From contig NZ_JAAVLW010000009.1 in NCBI RefSeq assembly GCF_013114835.1, positions 1 through 64,000 on the forward strand: a DNA stretch of 64,000 nucleotides, in the 5' to 3' direction. Source of the DNA: Bradyrhizobium archetypum (GTDB lineage: Bacteria; Pseudomonadota; Alphaproteobacteria; Rhizobiales; Xanthobacteraceae). Shown one piece after another: positions 43,921-52,228 of the stretch. The notes below the pieces were generated by a model. The model was not told where the DNA came from. It worked only from the letters and a program-made list of their open reading frames with translations, and did no database searches. Made by a program: the position numbers and the translations under genes. Numbering within the stretch: position 1 is the stretch's first letter; each line of letters opens with the position of its first letter.

Positions 43921-44646
43921 ATGCCACACGGCTCCAACTTGCTGCTGGGCCGACTTGCATTAGCAACCTTTGCTCGTGTCGTGCCGCATTTGTCAGTGGT
44001 CGAACTCTCCGCCGCGGAGGTGCTTGCCGAGCCCCATCGACATATCCAGCGAGTCTATTTTCCGCATTCAGGCATCATCTCCTGCGTCGTCGAACTGGCC
44101 GATGGCGGCATGATTGAGACCGGCATGATCGGAAATGACGGCGTCTTTGGCGCGAGTCAGGCGCTTGACGACAAGGTGTCGCTTAACCTCGTCGCCGTCC
44201 AGATTGCCGGCAGGGCTTCCGTCATGGCGGCGGACAGGCTGCGCACCTTGGCCGGCGAACTGCCCGACTTCAAGGCATTGCTGACGAAGTACGAGCAGTT
44301 CTTTGTTGCACAGGTTCAACAGACCGCGGCCTGCAACGCGGTCCATGACATTGAGGCGCGCACCTGCAAATGGCTGTCGCGGATGCACGACCTGGTCGGC
44401 GCCGATCTGCTGATGACGCAGGAGTTCTTTGCCGGGATGATGGGCGTGCGGCGCACCAGCGTGACGACGGTGGCCGGTGCATTGCAGGCCGCCGGTCTGA
44501 TCTCCTACAGCCGGGGACGGCTCCACGTCATCGATATCGAACAGATACGGAAGCGGGCCTGCGAATGCGATGATGTGGTTCGGTCCCACTATCAGCAGAT
44601 GTTCCCGCCGGCTGAAGCCGACGCCAGTAGACACAGATGCATCTGA
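43921..44646 (+). CDS. Crp/Fnr-family transcriptional regulator
   Basis: A 241-residue Crp/Fnr-type protein. The N-terminal cyclic-nucleotide-binding-like barrel (about 20-140) reads YFPHSGIISCVVELADGGMIETGMIGNDGVFG. The C-terminal Crp helix-turn-helix (about 150-220) has LLMTQEFFAGMMGVRRTSVTTVAGALQAAGLISYSRGRL. No N-terminal Cys cluster for an iron-sulfur centre is present, so it is not a classic Fnr. This subtype is abundant in Bradyrhizobium and its ligand is unknown. The ATG at 43921 lacks an obvious ribosome-binding site. Confidence 0.88.
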   Translation: MPHGSNLLLGRLALATFARVVPHLSVVELSAAEVLAEPHRHIQRVYFPHSGIISCVVELADGGMIETGMIGNDGVFGASQALDDKVSLNLVAVQIAGRASVMAADRLRTLAGELPDFKALLTKYEQFFVAQVQQTAACNAVHDIEARTCKWLSRMHDLVGADLLMTQEFFAGMMGVRRTSVTTVAGALQAAGLISYSRGRLHVIDIEQIRKRACECDDVVRSHYQQMFPPAEADASRHRCI

Positions 44647-44855
44647 CACGCATACCTTGATCAGTACACAAGCGTTCGTTTCAAGTAGCAGCAATCCATA
44701 CCGTCGCATCTTTCCCTGACAATGTTGGTCAGGAACAAGAATCAGCTTGTGAAATTTATTTGAAAAGAGCGCGGGGACCGCGAGTTAAGGAGTCCGGGTT
44801 AGGCGGTTTCGAAAACCTTCGTGATCGACCGAAGCGTTCCCGCACAGGAGGATTC

Positions 44856-45134
44856 ATGCCGCTGTTCTATTTTATCCTGAAAGCGGGCCATCACACCTAT
44901 CCAGATACCGAGGGCCAGGAATTTGCCGACGAGGCCGGCGCGCGGGCGCATGCCCATGCCGTCGCGCGCGAACTCATGCGCAACCGGGAGAGCAGGACCG
45001 GCCACTGGCGCATGCAGGTCTGCGACGACTATCTCGAGCCGCGCTATGAGTGCCTCTTTGCCGATCTAGACCAGATATCGCTGGGCTATGGCAGCACGGG
45101 AACTGGCTACCCCGATTGTCGAAATGGCGGGTAA
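44856..45134 (+). CDS. DUF6894-like small protein
   Basis: A 92-residue soluble protein. The N-terminal part has the pattern MPLFYFILKAGHHTYPDTEGQEFADEAGARAHAHAVARELM, the typical form of DUF6894 proteins widespread in Bradyrhizobium. A strong AGGAGGA site lies before the ATG at 44856. The C-terminal tail (LGYGSTGTGYPDCRNGG) is extra. The function is unknown. It overlaps in sequence with the start of the next, fragmentary frame. Confidence 0.75.
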   Translation: MPLFYFILKAGHHTYPDTEGQEFADEAGARAHAHAVARELMRNRESRTGHWRMQVCDDYLEPRYECLFADLDQISLGYGSTGTGYPDCRNGG

Positions 45135-45139
45135 CCTCT

Positions 45140-45400
45140 GTGCATCGCCTTCCGCGTGGCGAGATCCTAAAATCTTGGTCAGGCCATGAAATAAAGACCT
45201 GCGAAGCGTTCGCGGTTTGGATTGGCGTCGGCGAACTGCCGCTCGCCGAAACCGCGCGCATGATCGCAAGTGGAAAAGGCGTCCTCGGCACCAACCGCGA
45301 ATACCTCGTGCAACTGGCGACGCAACTGGAAGCGCTCGATATAGAGGACCCTTATGTCGCGCAATTGTATGCGCAGATGGATGCAGGCCCGGCTGCCTGA
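45140..45400 (+). pseudogene. Fragment resembling the C-terminus of ChaC-type gamma-glutamylcyclotransferase
   Basis: The frame (GTG at 45140, TGA before 45401) encodes about 86 residues. From about residue 20 they read TCEAFAVWIGVGELPLAETARMIASG, then LGTNREYLVQLATQLEALDIEDPYVAQLYAQM. This pattern matches the C-terminal third of ChaC/GGCT-like gamma-glutamylcyclotransferases. The catalytic Glu and the YGSLMW-type N-terminus of that family are absent, and no upstream frame supplies them. It is either a decayed gene or a short independent protein. No ribosome-binding site is evident. Confidence 0.5.
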
Positions 45401-45489
45401 GATCGCGCTGCGTACAGTCGCCTCAGGGAGACGGATCACATTGATATTGCCGGGACGATCCCCTAATGGTCCAGCTCGCTTTATTATGC

Positions 45490-46341
45490 TCACTGCGTCC
45501 GCAGCAACCGCTTCGGGTGAACGCCGTCGACATAGCCCATGAACGGCGGATGGATCGAATAGCCGATCAACTCGCGTACGCGCTCGGGCAATTTGCTGGC
45601 GATCTCGGCCGGGACGGCGAGCGCCATGTTCTCCAACTGTCGCACCCAGCCGACGCAATATTGCGGGGTGACGATCAAACGCGGCCGGTCTGATCGGTTG
45701 GCGCCGCCACGGTGCCAGAGCGTTCCCTTGGCGATGGCGAGCGAGCCGGACGGCATGGTCAGCTTGGTGGCATCCGGTCGGTCGCCGTCCTCATGATCGG
45801 CCTCGTTGGTGAAGTGAGCCGGCTTCACGGCGCCCTCGATATACTGTCCGTCCCATAAATGGCTTCCCGGGATGATTTCCGTGGAGCCGTTTTGTTCGGT
45901 CGTATCATCGATCGCCCAGAACGTGCTGATGCCGAGGGCAGGGCGGGGCCGGGAAATCTTGATGCCGCTGTCGTCGAAGTGCCAAGGCTGCACGGTTTCA
46001 CCGGGATGCAGGTTGATTGCGAGCAGGGCAGACAGCAGGCAGCTCTCACCGAGCTCGGCTTCGACAAAGGCCAGGGCGAGCGGGTGGATCACGAGCTCCG
46101 CAAAAACCGGGGATTTCGCCAGGAGAGCGTAGACCCGGTTCGTTCTGGTGCCTTCAAAGTCGTTGCGACCGAATAGATCGCGCGCCAGATGCGGCGCCAG
46201 CGCTGCCCGGATTTCCGCAACGCGATCCGGCGCAAGAACGCGTTCGAAGATCAGGTAACCGCGCTGGTCGAACTCTTCTCGCCAGGACGTGAACGTTCGT
46301 CCCTGGAGCCAGGGTGACGCTTGCTCCGCTGTCGTCGCCAT
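45490..46341 (-). CDS. Phytanoyl-CoA dioxygenase (PhyH) family protein
   Basis: A 283-residue Fe(II)/2-oxoglutarate dioxygenase-like protein. The metal-binding HxD lies in QPWHFDDSGIKI, the distal His in GTLWHRGGANRS, and the following Arg in DRPRLIV fits the 2-oxoglutarate contact. The ATG at 46341 has an AAGGAGAG site. It lies 67 bases downstream of the BVMO-esterase fusion on the same strand, so the two are probably one transcript and act on the same organic substrate, perhaps by hydroxylation before or after ring or chain cleavage. Confidence 0.88.
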   Translation of the reverse strand: MATTAEQASPWLQGRTFTSWREEFDQRGYLIFERVLAPDRVAEIRAALAPHLARDLFGRNDFEGTRTNRVYALLAKSPVFAELVIHPLALAFVEAELGESCLLSALLAINLHPGETVQPWHFDDSGIKISRPRPALGISTFWAIDDTTEQNGSTEIIPGSHLWDGQYIEGAVKPAHFTNEADHEDGDRPDATKLTMPSGSLAIAKGTLWHRGGANRSDRPRLIVTPQYCVGWVRQLENMALAVPAEIASKLPERVRELIGYSIHPPFMGYVDGVHPKRLLRTQ

Positions 46342-46408
46342 CGGCGCTCTCCTTGCACGACCTTGCAGTCTCCCTGCATGCAGCCAAACGGTCGCATTGC
46401 CTCGCGCG

Positions 46409-49087
46409 TCAGCCGGCAGCGGCGTTGACGGCAATCGGCGCGATATCCTGCTCGCTCTCCTCCAGCTTGCGCGGCAATCCGGCGAAAGCGCGCAGCGCTT
46501 TCGCCATCTTCGCGCGGCTGCTGACGCCGGTGATCACCACATCCACCATCATCAGCGACGAGTGGATGTGACCGCGCGCCTGCAACTGCTCGACCGGCAC
46601 GCCGGCGGCGGCCAGCGCTTCGGCATATTCGATGCCTTCGTCGCGCAGCGGATCGAACTCGCAGGTCGCCACGAACGCCGGCGGCAGGTTTGCCAAATTG
46701 CCGCGCAGGGGCGAGGCGCGCGGATCGGTACGGTCCGCGGGCGAACAATAGATGTCCCAGAACCAGAACATCAGCGCGCGCGTCAGGAAATAGCCGATCG
46801 CATTGTCGGTGTAGGATGGACGGTCGAACCTGCAATCGGTGACCGGGCATACCAGCAATTGGCCCGCGATCTCCGGACCGCCGCGGTCGCGCGCGAGCTG
46901 GCAGGTGACAGCGGCGATGTTGGCGCCGGCGCTCCAGCCCGCGACCAGCACCGGCCCCGGCCGGCCACCGAGCTCGGCCGCATGCTCGGCGATCCAGCGC
47001 GTCGCCGCATAGCCGTCTTCGGCTGCCGCTGGGAAGCGATGTTCGGGCGCGTGGCGGTAGCCGACGCTGACGACGATCATGCCGCTGCGGCGGCAGATGT
47101 CGCGGCAGAACGGATCGTCGGATTGCTCGTCGCCGAGCACCCAGCCGCCGCCGTGGAAATAGACCACGATCGGATGCGGCCCTGATGTTGCCGGCCGGTA
47201 CAGGCGATACTGCAGCAGACCATCGGCGCCGTGCAGCACGCCGTCGCCGACCTCGCCGACAGGACGGCCGGCGGGACGGCTCTTGTTGAACTCGGTGAGG
47301 AAGTCGCGCGCGCCCTGCACCCCGAGCGACTCGATCGCCGGGAGGTTCATCTCCGCCAGCATGCCGAGGACGAGCCGCACGTCCGGTTGCAGGCGAACGA
47401 CCTGGCCGTCGTTGCATTGCTCAGCAACGTTCGGGCCGGTCAGCCGGAAGCCGAGCATGCCGCGGCCGACGACCTCGTTGCAGATGCTGCGATAGGAACC
47501 GACACCGCCTGTGTACGGCATTACGCCCTGCGCCTTGCCGGGAACGTTGGCGCCGGTGTACCAGGTGTTGGCGAGCCGATGCAGCGTCAGCATCGAGCAG
47601 TCGGCCATGTGCTGCGCCCAGCCGGCCTGCGCCGTCTCGGTTGCGTCAATGGTGGTGAAGCCGGCCTCGCGCATCGCCGCCAGCCGGTCGACCACCCAGT
47701 CGACATGCTGCTCGATAGAGACGGCCATGTTGGACAGCACCGATGGACTTCCGGGGCCTGTGATCAGGAACAGATTGGGAAAGCCGGCCACCGTGAGCCC
47801 GAGATAGGTCTGCGGACCGTTGGCCCAGACGTCGGACAGCGATTTGCCGTCGCGTCCGGTGATCGGGTGCACCGCCCTGATGGCGCCGGTCATGGCGTCG
47901 AAGCCGGTCGCGAACACGATCATGTCGACGTCGAATGTGCGCTTGTCGGTCTTGACGCCGGAAGCCGTGATCTCCGTGATCGGCTCCTGCCGTAAATTCA
48001 CCAGCGTGACGTTGGGGCGGTTGTAGGTGGCGTAGTAGTTGGTATCGAGGCAGGGACGCTTGGCGCCGAACGGGTGGTCGCGCGGGGTCAGCGCTTCGGC
48101 CGTCTCCGGGTCCTTGACGATCTCTCGGATTTTCTCGCGGATCAGATCGGCAAGCAGCTTGTTGCCGTCGACGTCGACGCCCTGGTCGGCCCAGAGCTGG
48201 GTCAGGATATGGACAAGATCGCCGGCGGCCCACGCCTGCTCGAACCGCTCGCGGCGCTCGGCGTCGGTTAGTTGCCAGCTCACCGCCATTTGCTGCGGAT
48301 AGGGGACGCCCGCGAGCGACCAGCGCGCCTGCTCGCGATAGGCAGCGCGGTCGCCCTGCAGCATCGTGAGGCGGTCCGCCGGCGCCGGGCCGTTATGGGC
48401 GGGCAGGGCGAAATTCGGCGTGCGCTGAAACACGGTGAGATGCGCCGCCTGTTCGGCGAGCAGCGGGATCGACTGGATGCCCGACGATCCCGTGCCGATG
48501 ACGGCGATGCGCTTGCCGGCAAGCGTGACCTCGTCATGCGGCCAGCGGCCGGTGAAATAGACCTCGCCCTTGAAGTCCTTGACGCCGTCGACCTCCGGCG
48601 GCTTGGGTGTGGATAGGCAGCCGGTCGCCATGATGTAATAGCGGCAAGACACGCCGGCGCCGTTGCTCGTGGTGAGCTGCCAGCGCTGTGTGGTCTCATT
48701 CCAATTGGCCGCCGTGACCTTGGTGTTAAAGCGGATGTCGCGCCGAAGATCGTATCGGTCGGCGACGAAGCCGAGGTAGCGGAGGATTTCCGGTTGGGTG
48801 GCGTATTTCTCCGACCATTGCCACGCGCTCTCCAGCTCGGGATCGAACGTGTAGCTGTAATCGATGGTCTGGATATCGCAGCGTGCGCCGGGATAGCGGT
48901 TCCAGTACCAGGTGCCGCCGACGTCGCCGGCCTCTTCGATCACGACCGCCGAGAAGCCGGCCTTGCGCAAACGATGCAGGAGGTAAAGGCCGGCAAATCC
49001 GGCGCCGACCACGGCGACATCGACCTGTTGCGTCGTGCCGCTGTTTGTCGTTTCAGAAGAACGTGCTGCGACCGCTGCGTCTGGCAT
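46409..49087 (-). CDS. Fusion: Baeyer-Villiger-type flavin monooxygenase + alpha/beta-hydrolase esterase
   Basis: An 892-residue two-enzyme fusion. Residues about 20-560 are a class B flavin monooxygenase with the FAD motif GAGFAG (28-33), GTWYWNRYPGARCD and the NADPH motif GTGSSG (198-203). The BVMO fingerprint FxGxxxHxxxWP is at 172-183, but its His is Phe178. Residues about 600-885 are a hormone-sensitive-lipase-type esterase with HGGG (645-648) and the triad Ser719 (GWSAG), Asp812 (FDPLRDEG) and His842 (GHIH). The first half would insert oxygen next to a ketone to form an ester and the second would hydrolyse it. Neighbours are a PhyH dioxygenase and a LysR regulator. Confidence 0.88.
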   Translation of the reverse strand: MPDAAVAARSSETTNSGTTQQVDVAVVGAGFAGLYLLHRLRKAGFSAVVIEEAGDVGGTWYWNRYPGARCDIQTIDYSYTFDPELESAWQWSEKYATQPEILRYLGFVADRYDLRRDIRFNTKVTAANWNETTQRWQLTTSNGAGVSCRYYIMATGCLSTPKPPEVDGVKDFKGEVYFTGRWPHDEVTLAGKRIAVIGTGSSGIQSIPLLAEQAAHLTVFQRTPNFALPAHNGPAPADRLTMLQGDRAAYREQARWSLAGVPYPQQMAVSWQLTDAERRERFEQAWAAGDLVHILTQLWADQGVDVDGNKLLADLIREKIREIVKDPETAEALTPRDHPFGAKRPCLDTNYYATYNRPNVTLVNLRQEPITEITASGVKTDKRTFDVDMIVFATGFDAMTGAIRAVHPITGRDGKSLSDVWANGPQTYLGLTVAGFPNLFLITGPGSPSVLSNMAVSIEQHVDWVVDRLAAMREAGFTTIDATETAQAGWAQHMADCSMLTLHRLANTWYTGANVPGKAQGVMPYTGGVGSYRSICNEVVGRGMLGFRLTGPNVAEQCNDGQVVRLQPDVRLVLGMLAEMNLPAIESLGVQGARDFLTEFNKSRPAGRPVGEVGDGVLHGADGLLQYRLYRPATSGPHPIVVYFHGGGWVLGDEQSDDPFCRDICRRSGMIVVSVGYRHAPEHRFPAAAEDGYAATRWIAEHAAELGGRPGPVLVAGWSAGANIAAVTCQLARDRGGPEIAGQLLVCPVTDCRFDRPSYTDNAIGYFLTRALMFWFWDIYCSPADRTDPRASPLRGNLANLPPAFVATCEFDPLRDEGIEYAEALAAAGVPVEQLQARGHIHSSLMMVDVVITGVSSRAKMAKALRAFAGLPRKLEESEQDIAPIAVNAAAG

Positions 49088-49253
49088 GCCACTCCTCCCG
49101 TATGTTTTATATTTGGGAGGAGGCTACTGCCGAGTATTCGGTTTGTCATCATCGCAAATGCAATCGTTGGATGTTTGCTCCAGGCGCGCGCTGCCGCGTC
49201 CGATGTCGCGAATTTCTCCGTGCGAAGCAGCGACTTACGCGCAACGCTCTTCG

Positions 49254-50198
49254 CTAGACGCGCTTTCGTCTTTCGCTCGCACGGCGGCGCTCGCTTCCGA
49301 CATTCGCCCAGTTCGGGCTGAAATCGAGCGTGAAGTCGCGAAAACTCTCCACGGCAGGCGAGAGCGATGCGCTGTTCCGCACGAACATTGCAATCTTCCA
49401 TTTGACGGTGGGTTGCGTGAGCGGCAGGAATCTCAACCCGAAGCCGCGCACCAGCGGCTCCGCCATCGATGGGCAGATCACCGCGCCCTGTCGCACCCGC
49501 AACATCGAGAGCGCGGTGTTCACCCGGTGCACCGGCACCAATTCTTTGGGATGATGCCGGGGCGGCACGTGGCTCAGCACGTTGATGGCGATGTTGGGCA
49601 TGTAGTTGAGCAGCGGCCGCTCGTGCAAGTCTTTCCAATTCACCGATTTGCCTTTCGCCAGGGGATCATCGCCGCGCAACGCCACCCAGAGCGGATCGGC
49701 GCAGATCATATTCACTTCGACGGATTGATCGGGAACGACGCCGGCCGGTCCGAAGCCGATGTCAATAGAGCCGTTCTGCAGGCCCGCCAGCACCTCCTGG
49801 ATCGGCACATCGTCGAAGCGGACATCGACGCCGGGAAGGCTGTCGTTGTAGGCGGCGATCAGTTCGGGCAGCAGCGTGCAGGATGGCGTTTCGGGCGCTG
49901 CGACGCGCACCAGCCCGCGACGCAGCTCCTTGAGATTAGTGAGACTCTCCAGTGCCTCGTCGAGATTCGAAAGCACGCGCCGCGCCATCGGGGCAAAGGT
50001 CTCGCCGACCGCCGAGGGGGAAACCTTGCGCGTGGTGCGGTCGAGCAGGCGGACGCCGACGCGGCTTTCGAGCTCTTTGATCAGGCCCGAGAGCGCGGCC
50101 TGCGACAGGTGCATCGCCCTGGCGGCCTCCGAGAAGCTCGCGGCATCAAGCACGGCGAGATAGGCGCGCAACTGCCGCAGTGTCACATCCATCGCCAT
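49254..50198 (-). CDS. LysR-family transcriptional regulator
   Basis: A 314-residue LysR regulator. The N-terminal helix-turn-helix (about 1-62) reads LRQLRAYLAVLDAASFSEAARAMHLSQAALSGLIKELE. The effector domain (about 95-300) includes VRVAAPETPSCTLLPELIAAY. The ATG at 50198 (MAMDVT) follows a GGGGAG site. It lies 166 bases upstream of the BVMO-esterase gene on the same strand and is divergent from the TctC-like binding protein gene. It probably controls one or both. Confidence 0.92.
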   Translation of the reverse strand: MAMDVTLRQLRAYLAVLDAASFSEAARAMHLSQAALSGLIKELESRVGVRLLDRTTRKVSPSAVGETFAPMARRVLSNLDEALESLTNLKELRRGLVRVAAPETPSCTLLPELIAAYNDSLPGVDVRFDDVPIQEVLAGLQNGSIDIGFGPAGVVPDQSVEVNMICADPLWVALRGDDPLAKGKSVNWKDLHERPLLNYMPNIAINVLSHVPPRHHPKELVPVHRVNTALSMLRVRQGAVICPSMAEPLVRGFGLRFLPLTQPTVKWKIAMFVRNSASLSPAVESFRDFTLDFSPNWANVGSERRRASERRKRV

Positions 50199-50422
50199 CG
50201 CTCGCGCTCCCCGCAGCGTCGTTTCATAGGACAAGCTTATCAATCGGTCAAAAAATACACATTGTTCGATAGAAGGCGCGTCTCTATCGTTGCGGCCTCG
50301 ACAAGACGAAGGGCGCAGCGATCTCGAGATCGCGCCATGCGGCTCGATGAAAAATGGGACGGAACGGGATACGCCGGGTTACGCCGCACTTTCAGACGGT
50401 CCTGCATTCCCGGGAGGCATTC

Positions 50423-51400
50423 ATGAAAGTTACGCGACGAACCCTGCTCGGGACTATCGCTGCGGGCTTTGCCGCAAACTCCGGTTTCGAGGCGCTTGCC
50501 GAGGGCGATTGGCCGTCCCGCCTGGTGCGGCTGATCTCCCCCTATGGTGCCGGCGGGGCCAACGACATCTCGTTGCGCATTCTCGCCGAGCAGTTCGGCC
50601 GCAGCTTCAACCAGCAGTTCATCGTCGAGAACAAGCCGGGGGCGGGCACCCGCATCGCCAACGAACTGGTCGCGCGCGCGGCGCCGGATGGATACACCTT
50701 CCTCTATGCGGCCGCGCCTTTTGCCACCGCCGAAGCCTTGTTCGGAAAATTGAAATACGAGCGCAAGGATCTGCAGCCGGTGGCGATGGCGGCCATGGCG
50801 CCGCTCTTCCTGATCGTCAACGCCAAGGCGAACTTCAAGAGCCTGCAGGAGCTGATCGAGCACGGCAAGTCGCAGGCGGACGGGCTGACCTTTGCCTCTC
50901 CGGGCGCGGGGTCGCAGCCGCATCTGGCAGCCGAGCTGTGGCTGAGGGACGCCGGCCTCAAAGGCCTCAACGTGCAATACCGCGGCGATGCGATGGCCTA
51001 CACCGAACTGCTCGCCGGCCGGGTCGATGCCACATTGACCGCGATCAGCACCGCGCTACCGCACATCCGCAGCGGCGATTTTCGCGTGCTCGGCGTCGCT
51101 TCCGCCGAGCGCAGCGCGATCTATCCGGACGCGCCGACCTTGCGCGAGCAGGGCTTTCCCAACGTGGTCGCTTCCGGCTGGTTCGGCTTCATGGCGCCAT
51201 CGGCCACACCGGAGCCGATCGTCGGGCGGATGCAGGAGGAGATCATTCGCGCGCTCGCCGATCCTGAGGTGAAGCAGAAGCTGCTCGCCCAGGGGCTGGA
51301 AGCGCGCCCTGGCACCGCCGCCGATTTCGGAAAGTTCGTCAATGATGAGACGCGCAAATGGGGCGAATTGATCCGCGCCACCGGCCTCAAGGGAGAATAG
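50423..51400 (+). CDS. TctC/Bug-family tripartite tricarboxylate transporter binding protein
   Basis: A 325-residue periplasmic binding protein with a twin-arginine-like signal (TRRTLLGTIAAGFAANSG). Bug-family blocks follow: ISPYGAGGANDISLRILAEQF, IVENKPGAGTRIANELVARAAPDGYTFL and DVRVDATLTAISTALPHI-like segments. It binds a carboxylate. No TctA or TctB membrane genes are nearby, so it is an orphan that must share a transporter encoded elsewhere or act as a sensor. The ATG at 50423 has a GGGAGG site. It is divergent from the LysR gene. Confidence 0.9.
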   Translation: MKVTRRTLLGTIAAGFAANSGFEALAEGDWPSRLVRLISPYGAGGANDISLRILAEQFGRSFNQQFIVENKPGAGTRIANELVARAAPDGYTFLYAAAPFATAEALFGKLKYERKDLQPVAMAAMAPLFLIVNAKANFKSLQELIEHGKSQADGLTFASPGAGSQPHLAAELWLRDAGLKGLNVQYRGDAMAYTELLAGRVDATLTAISTALPHIRSGDFRVLGVASAERSAIYPDAPTLREQGFPNVVASGWFGFMAPSATPEPIVGRMQEEIIRALADPEVKQKLLAQGLEARPGTAADFGKFVNDETRKWGELIRATGLKGE

Positions 51401-51490
51401 GCAAGTCATGCCAGAGGAACTGTGGCCAAGTCCAAATCAAGCTACTATTGGTGGTAGCGTTACCCTGGAGGGCTGGTCCGGCGAGGGATC

Positions 51491-52159
51491 GTGAGTTTCT
51501 TCGAGCGTCTGAAAAAAGAAGCGTCCGCGGAGTGGCGCGCCTACACCGAGCATCCCTTTACGGACGGCTTGGCGGATGGCTCGCTCCCCGAAGCGGCGTT
51601 TCGTCACTACCTCGTTCAGGACTACCTGTTCCTGATCGAGTTTGCCCGCGCTTACGCGCTCGCCGTCTACAAGTCGCCCGGGCTCGCGGACATGCGCGAA
51701 GCGGCGACAGGCCTCTCGGCGATTCTCGATGTCGAGATGAACCTGCATGTGGAGCTCTGCGCCGGCTGGGGCCTGTCGCCGGACGACCTCGAACGAGCCG
51801 CGCCGGCGGTCGAGGTACTGGCCTATACACGCTATGTGCTCGATGCGGGGATGCGCGGCGATCTGCTGGCGCTCAAAGTGGCGCTGGCGCCCTGCGTTAT
51901 CGGCTACGCCGAGATCGCGACGCGGCTCGCCGCGCGGCCCAATGCGAGCGCTACGACGAATCCCTATCGCGTCTGGATCGCCGAATATGCCGGTGCGCCG
52001 TACCAGGCGGTCGCAGCGAATGCGCGGGCGCACTTGGATAGTCTCGCCGAACGCTACGTCACGCCGGCCCGCCATGCCGAACTGATCGCAATCTTCAAGG
52101 AAGCCGCCCGGCTCGAGGCAGATTTCTGGGAAATGGGTTGGCGAGCGGGGCCGGCCTGA
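51491..52159 (+). CDS. tenA: TenA-family thiaminase II-like protein
   Basis: A 222-residue all-helical TenA protein. The active-site Cys region is visible as LAPCVIGYAEIATRL, and the C-terminal Glu in EADFWEMGW. Early residues include FRHYLVQDYLFLIEFARAYALA. TenA salvages the thiamine pyrimidine by hydrolysing aminopyrimidine precursors, or degrades thiamine. It starts with GTG at 51491. No thi genes or ThiY-like binding protein are adjacent, and I see no TPP riboswitch upstream. Confidence 0.88.
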   Translation: MSFFERLKKEASAEWRAYTEHPFTDGLADGSLPEAAFRHYLVQDYLFLIEFARAYALAVYKSPGLADMREAATGLSAILDVEMNLHVELCAGWGLSPDDLERAAPAVEVLAYTRYVLDAGMRGDLLALKVALAPCVIGYAEIATRLAARPNASATTNPYRVWIAEYAGAPYQAVAANARAHLDSLAERYVTPARHAELIAIFKEAARLEADFWEMGWRAGPA

Positions 52160-52178
52160 ATAGCCATCGACGTGCGCG

Positions 52179-52209
52179 GCCGGCAAGCCCGCGAAACGCG
52201 CTTGCCGGC
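52179..52209. other. Hairpin between convergent genes
   Basis: GCCGGCAAG (52179-52187) and CTTGCCGGC (52201-52209) are exact inverted arms around a 13-base loop. The hairpin sits between the 3' ends of tenA and the ABC permease gene. No T tract is present on either strand, so termination would be rho-dependent or weak. Confidence 0.5.
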
Positions 52210-52228
52210 ATCCTGGGGATTAGAAAGT

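Noticed and set aside
50361..50384. GGAAC-N16-CGCC upstream of the TctC-like gene
   Set aside because: Only two of the four -10 bases match CGTT, so it is not a convincing EcfG promoter.
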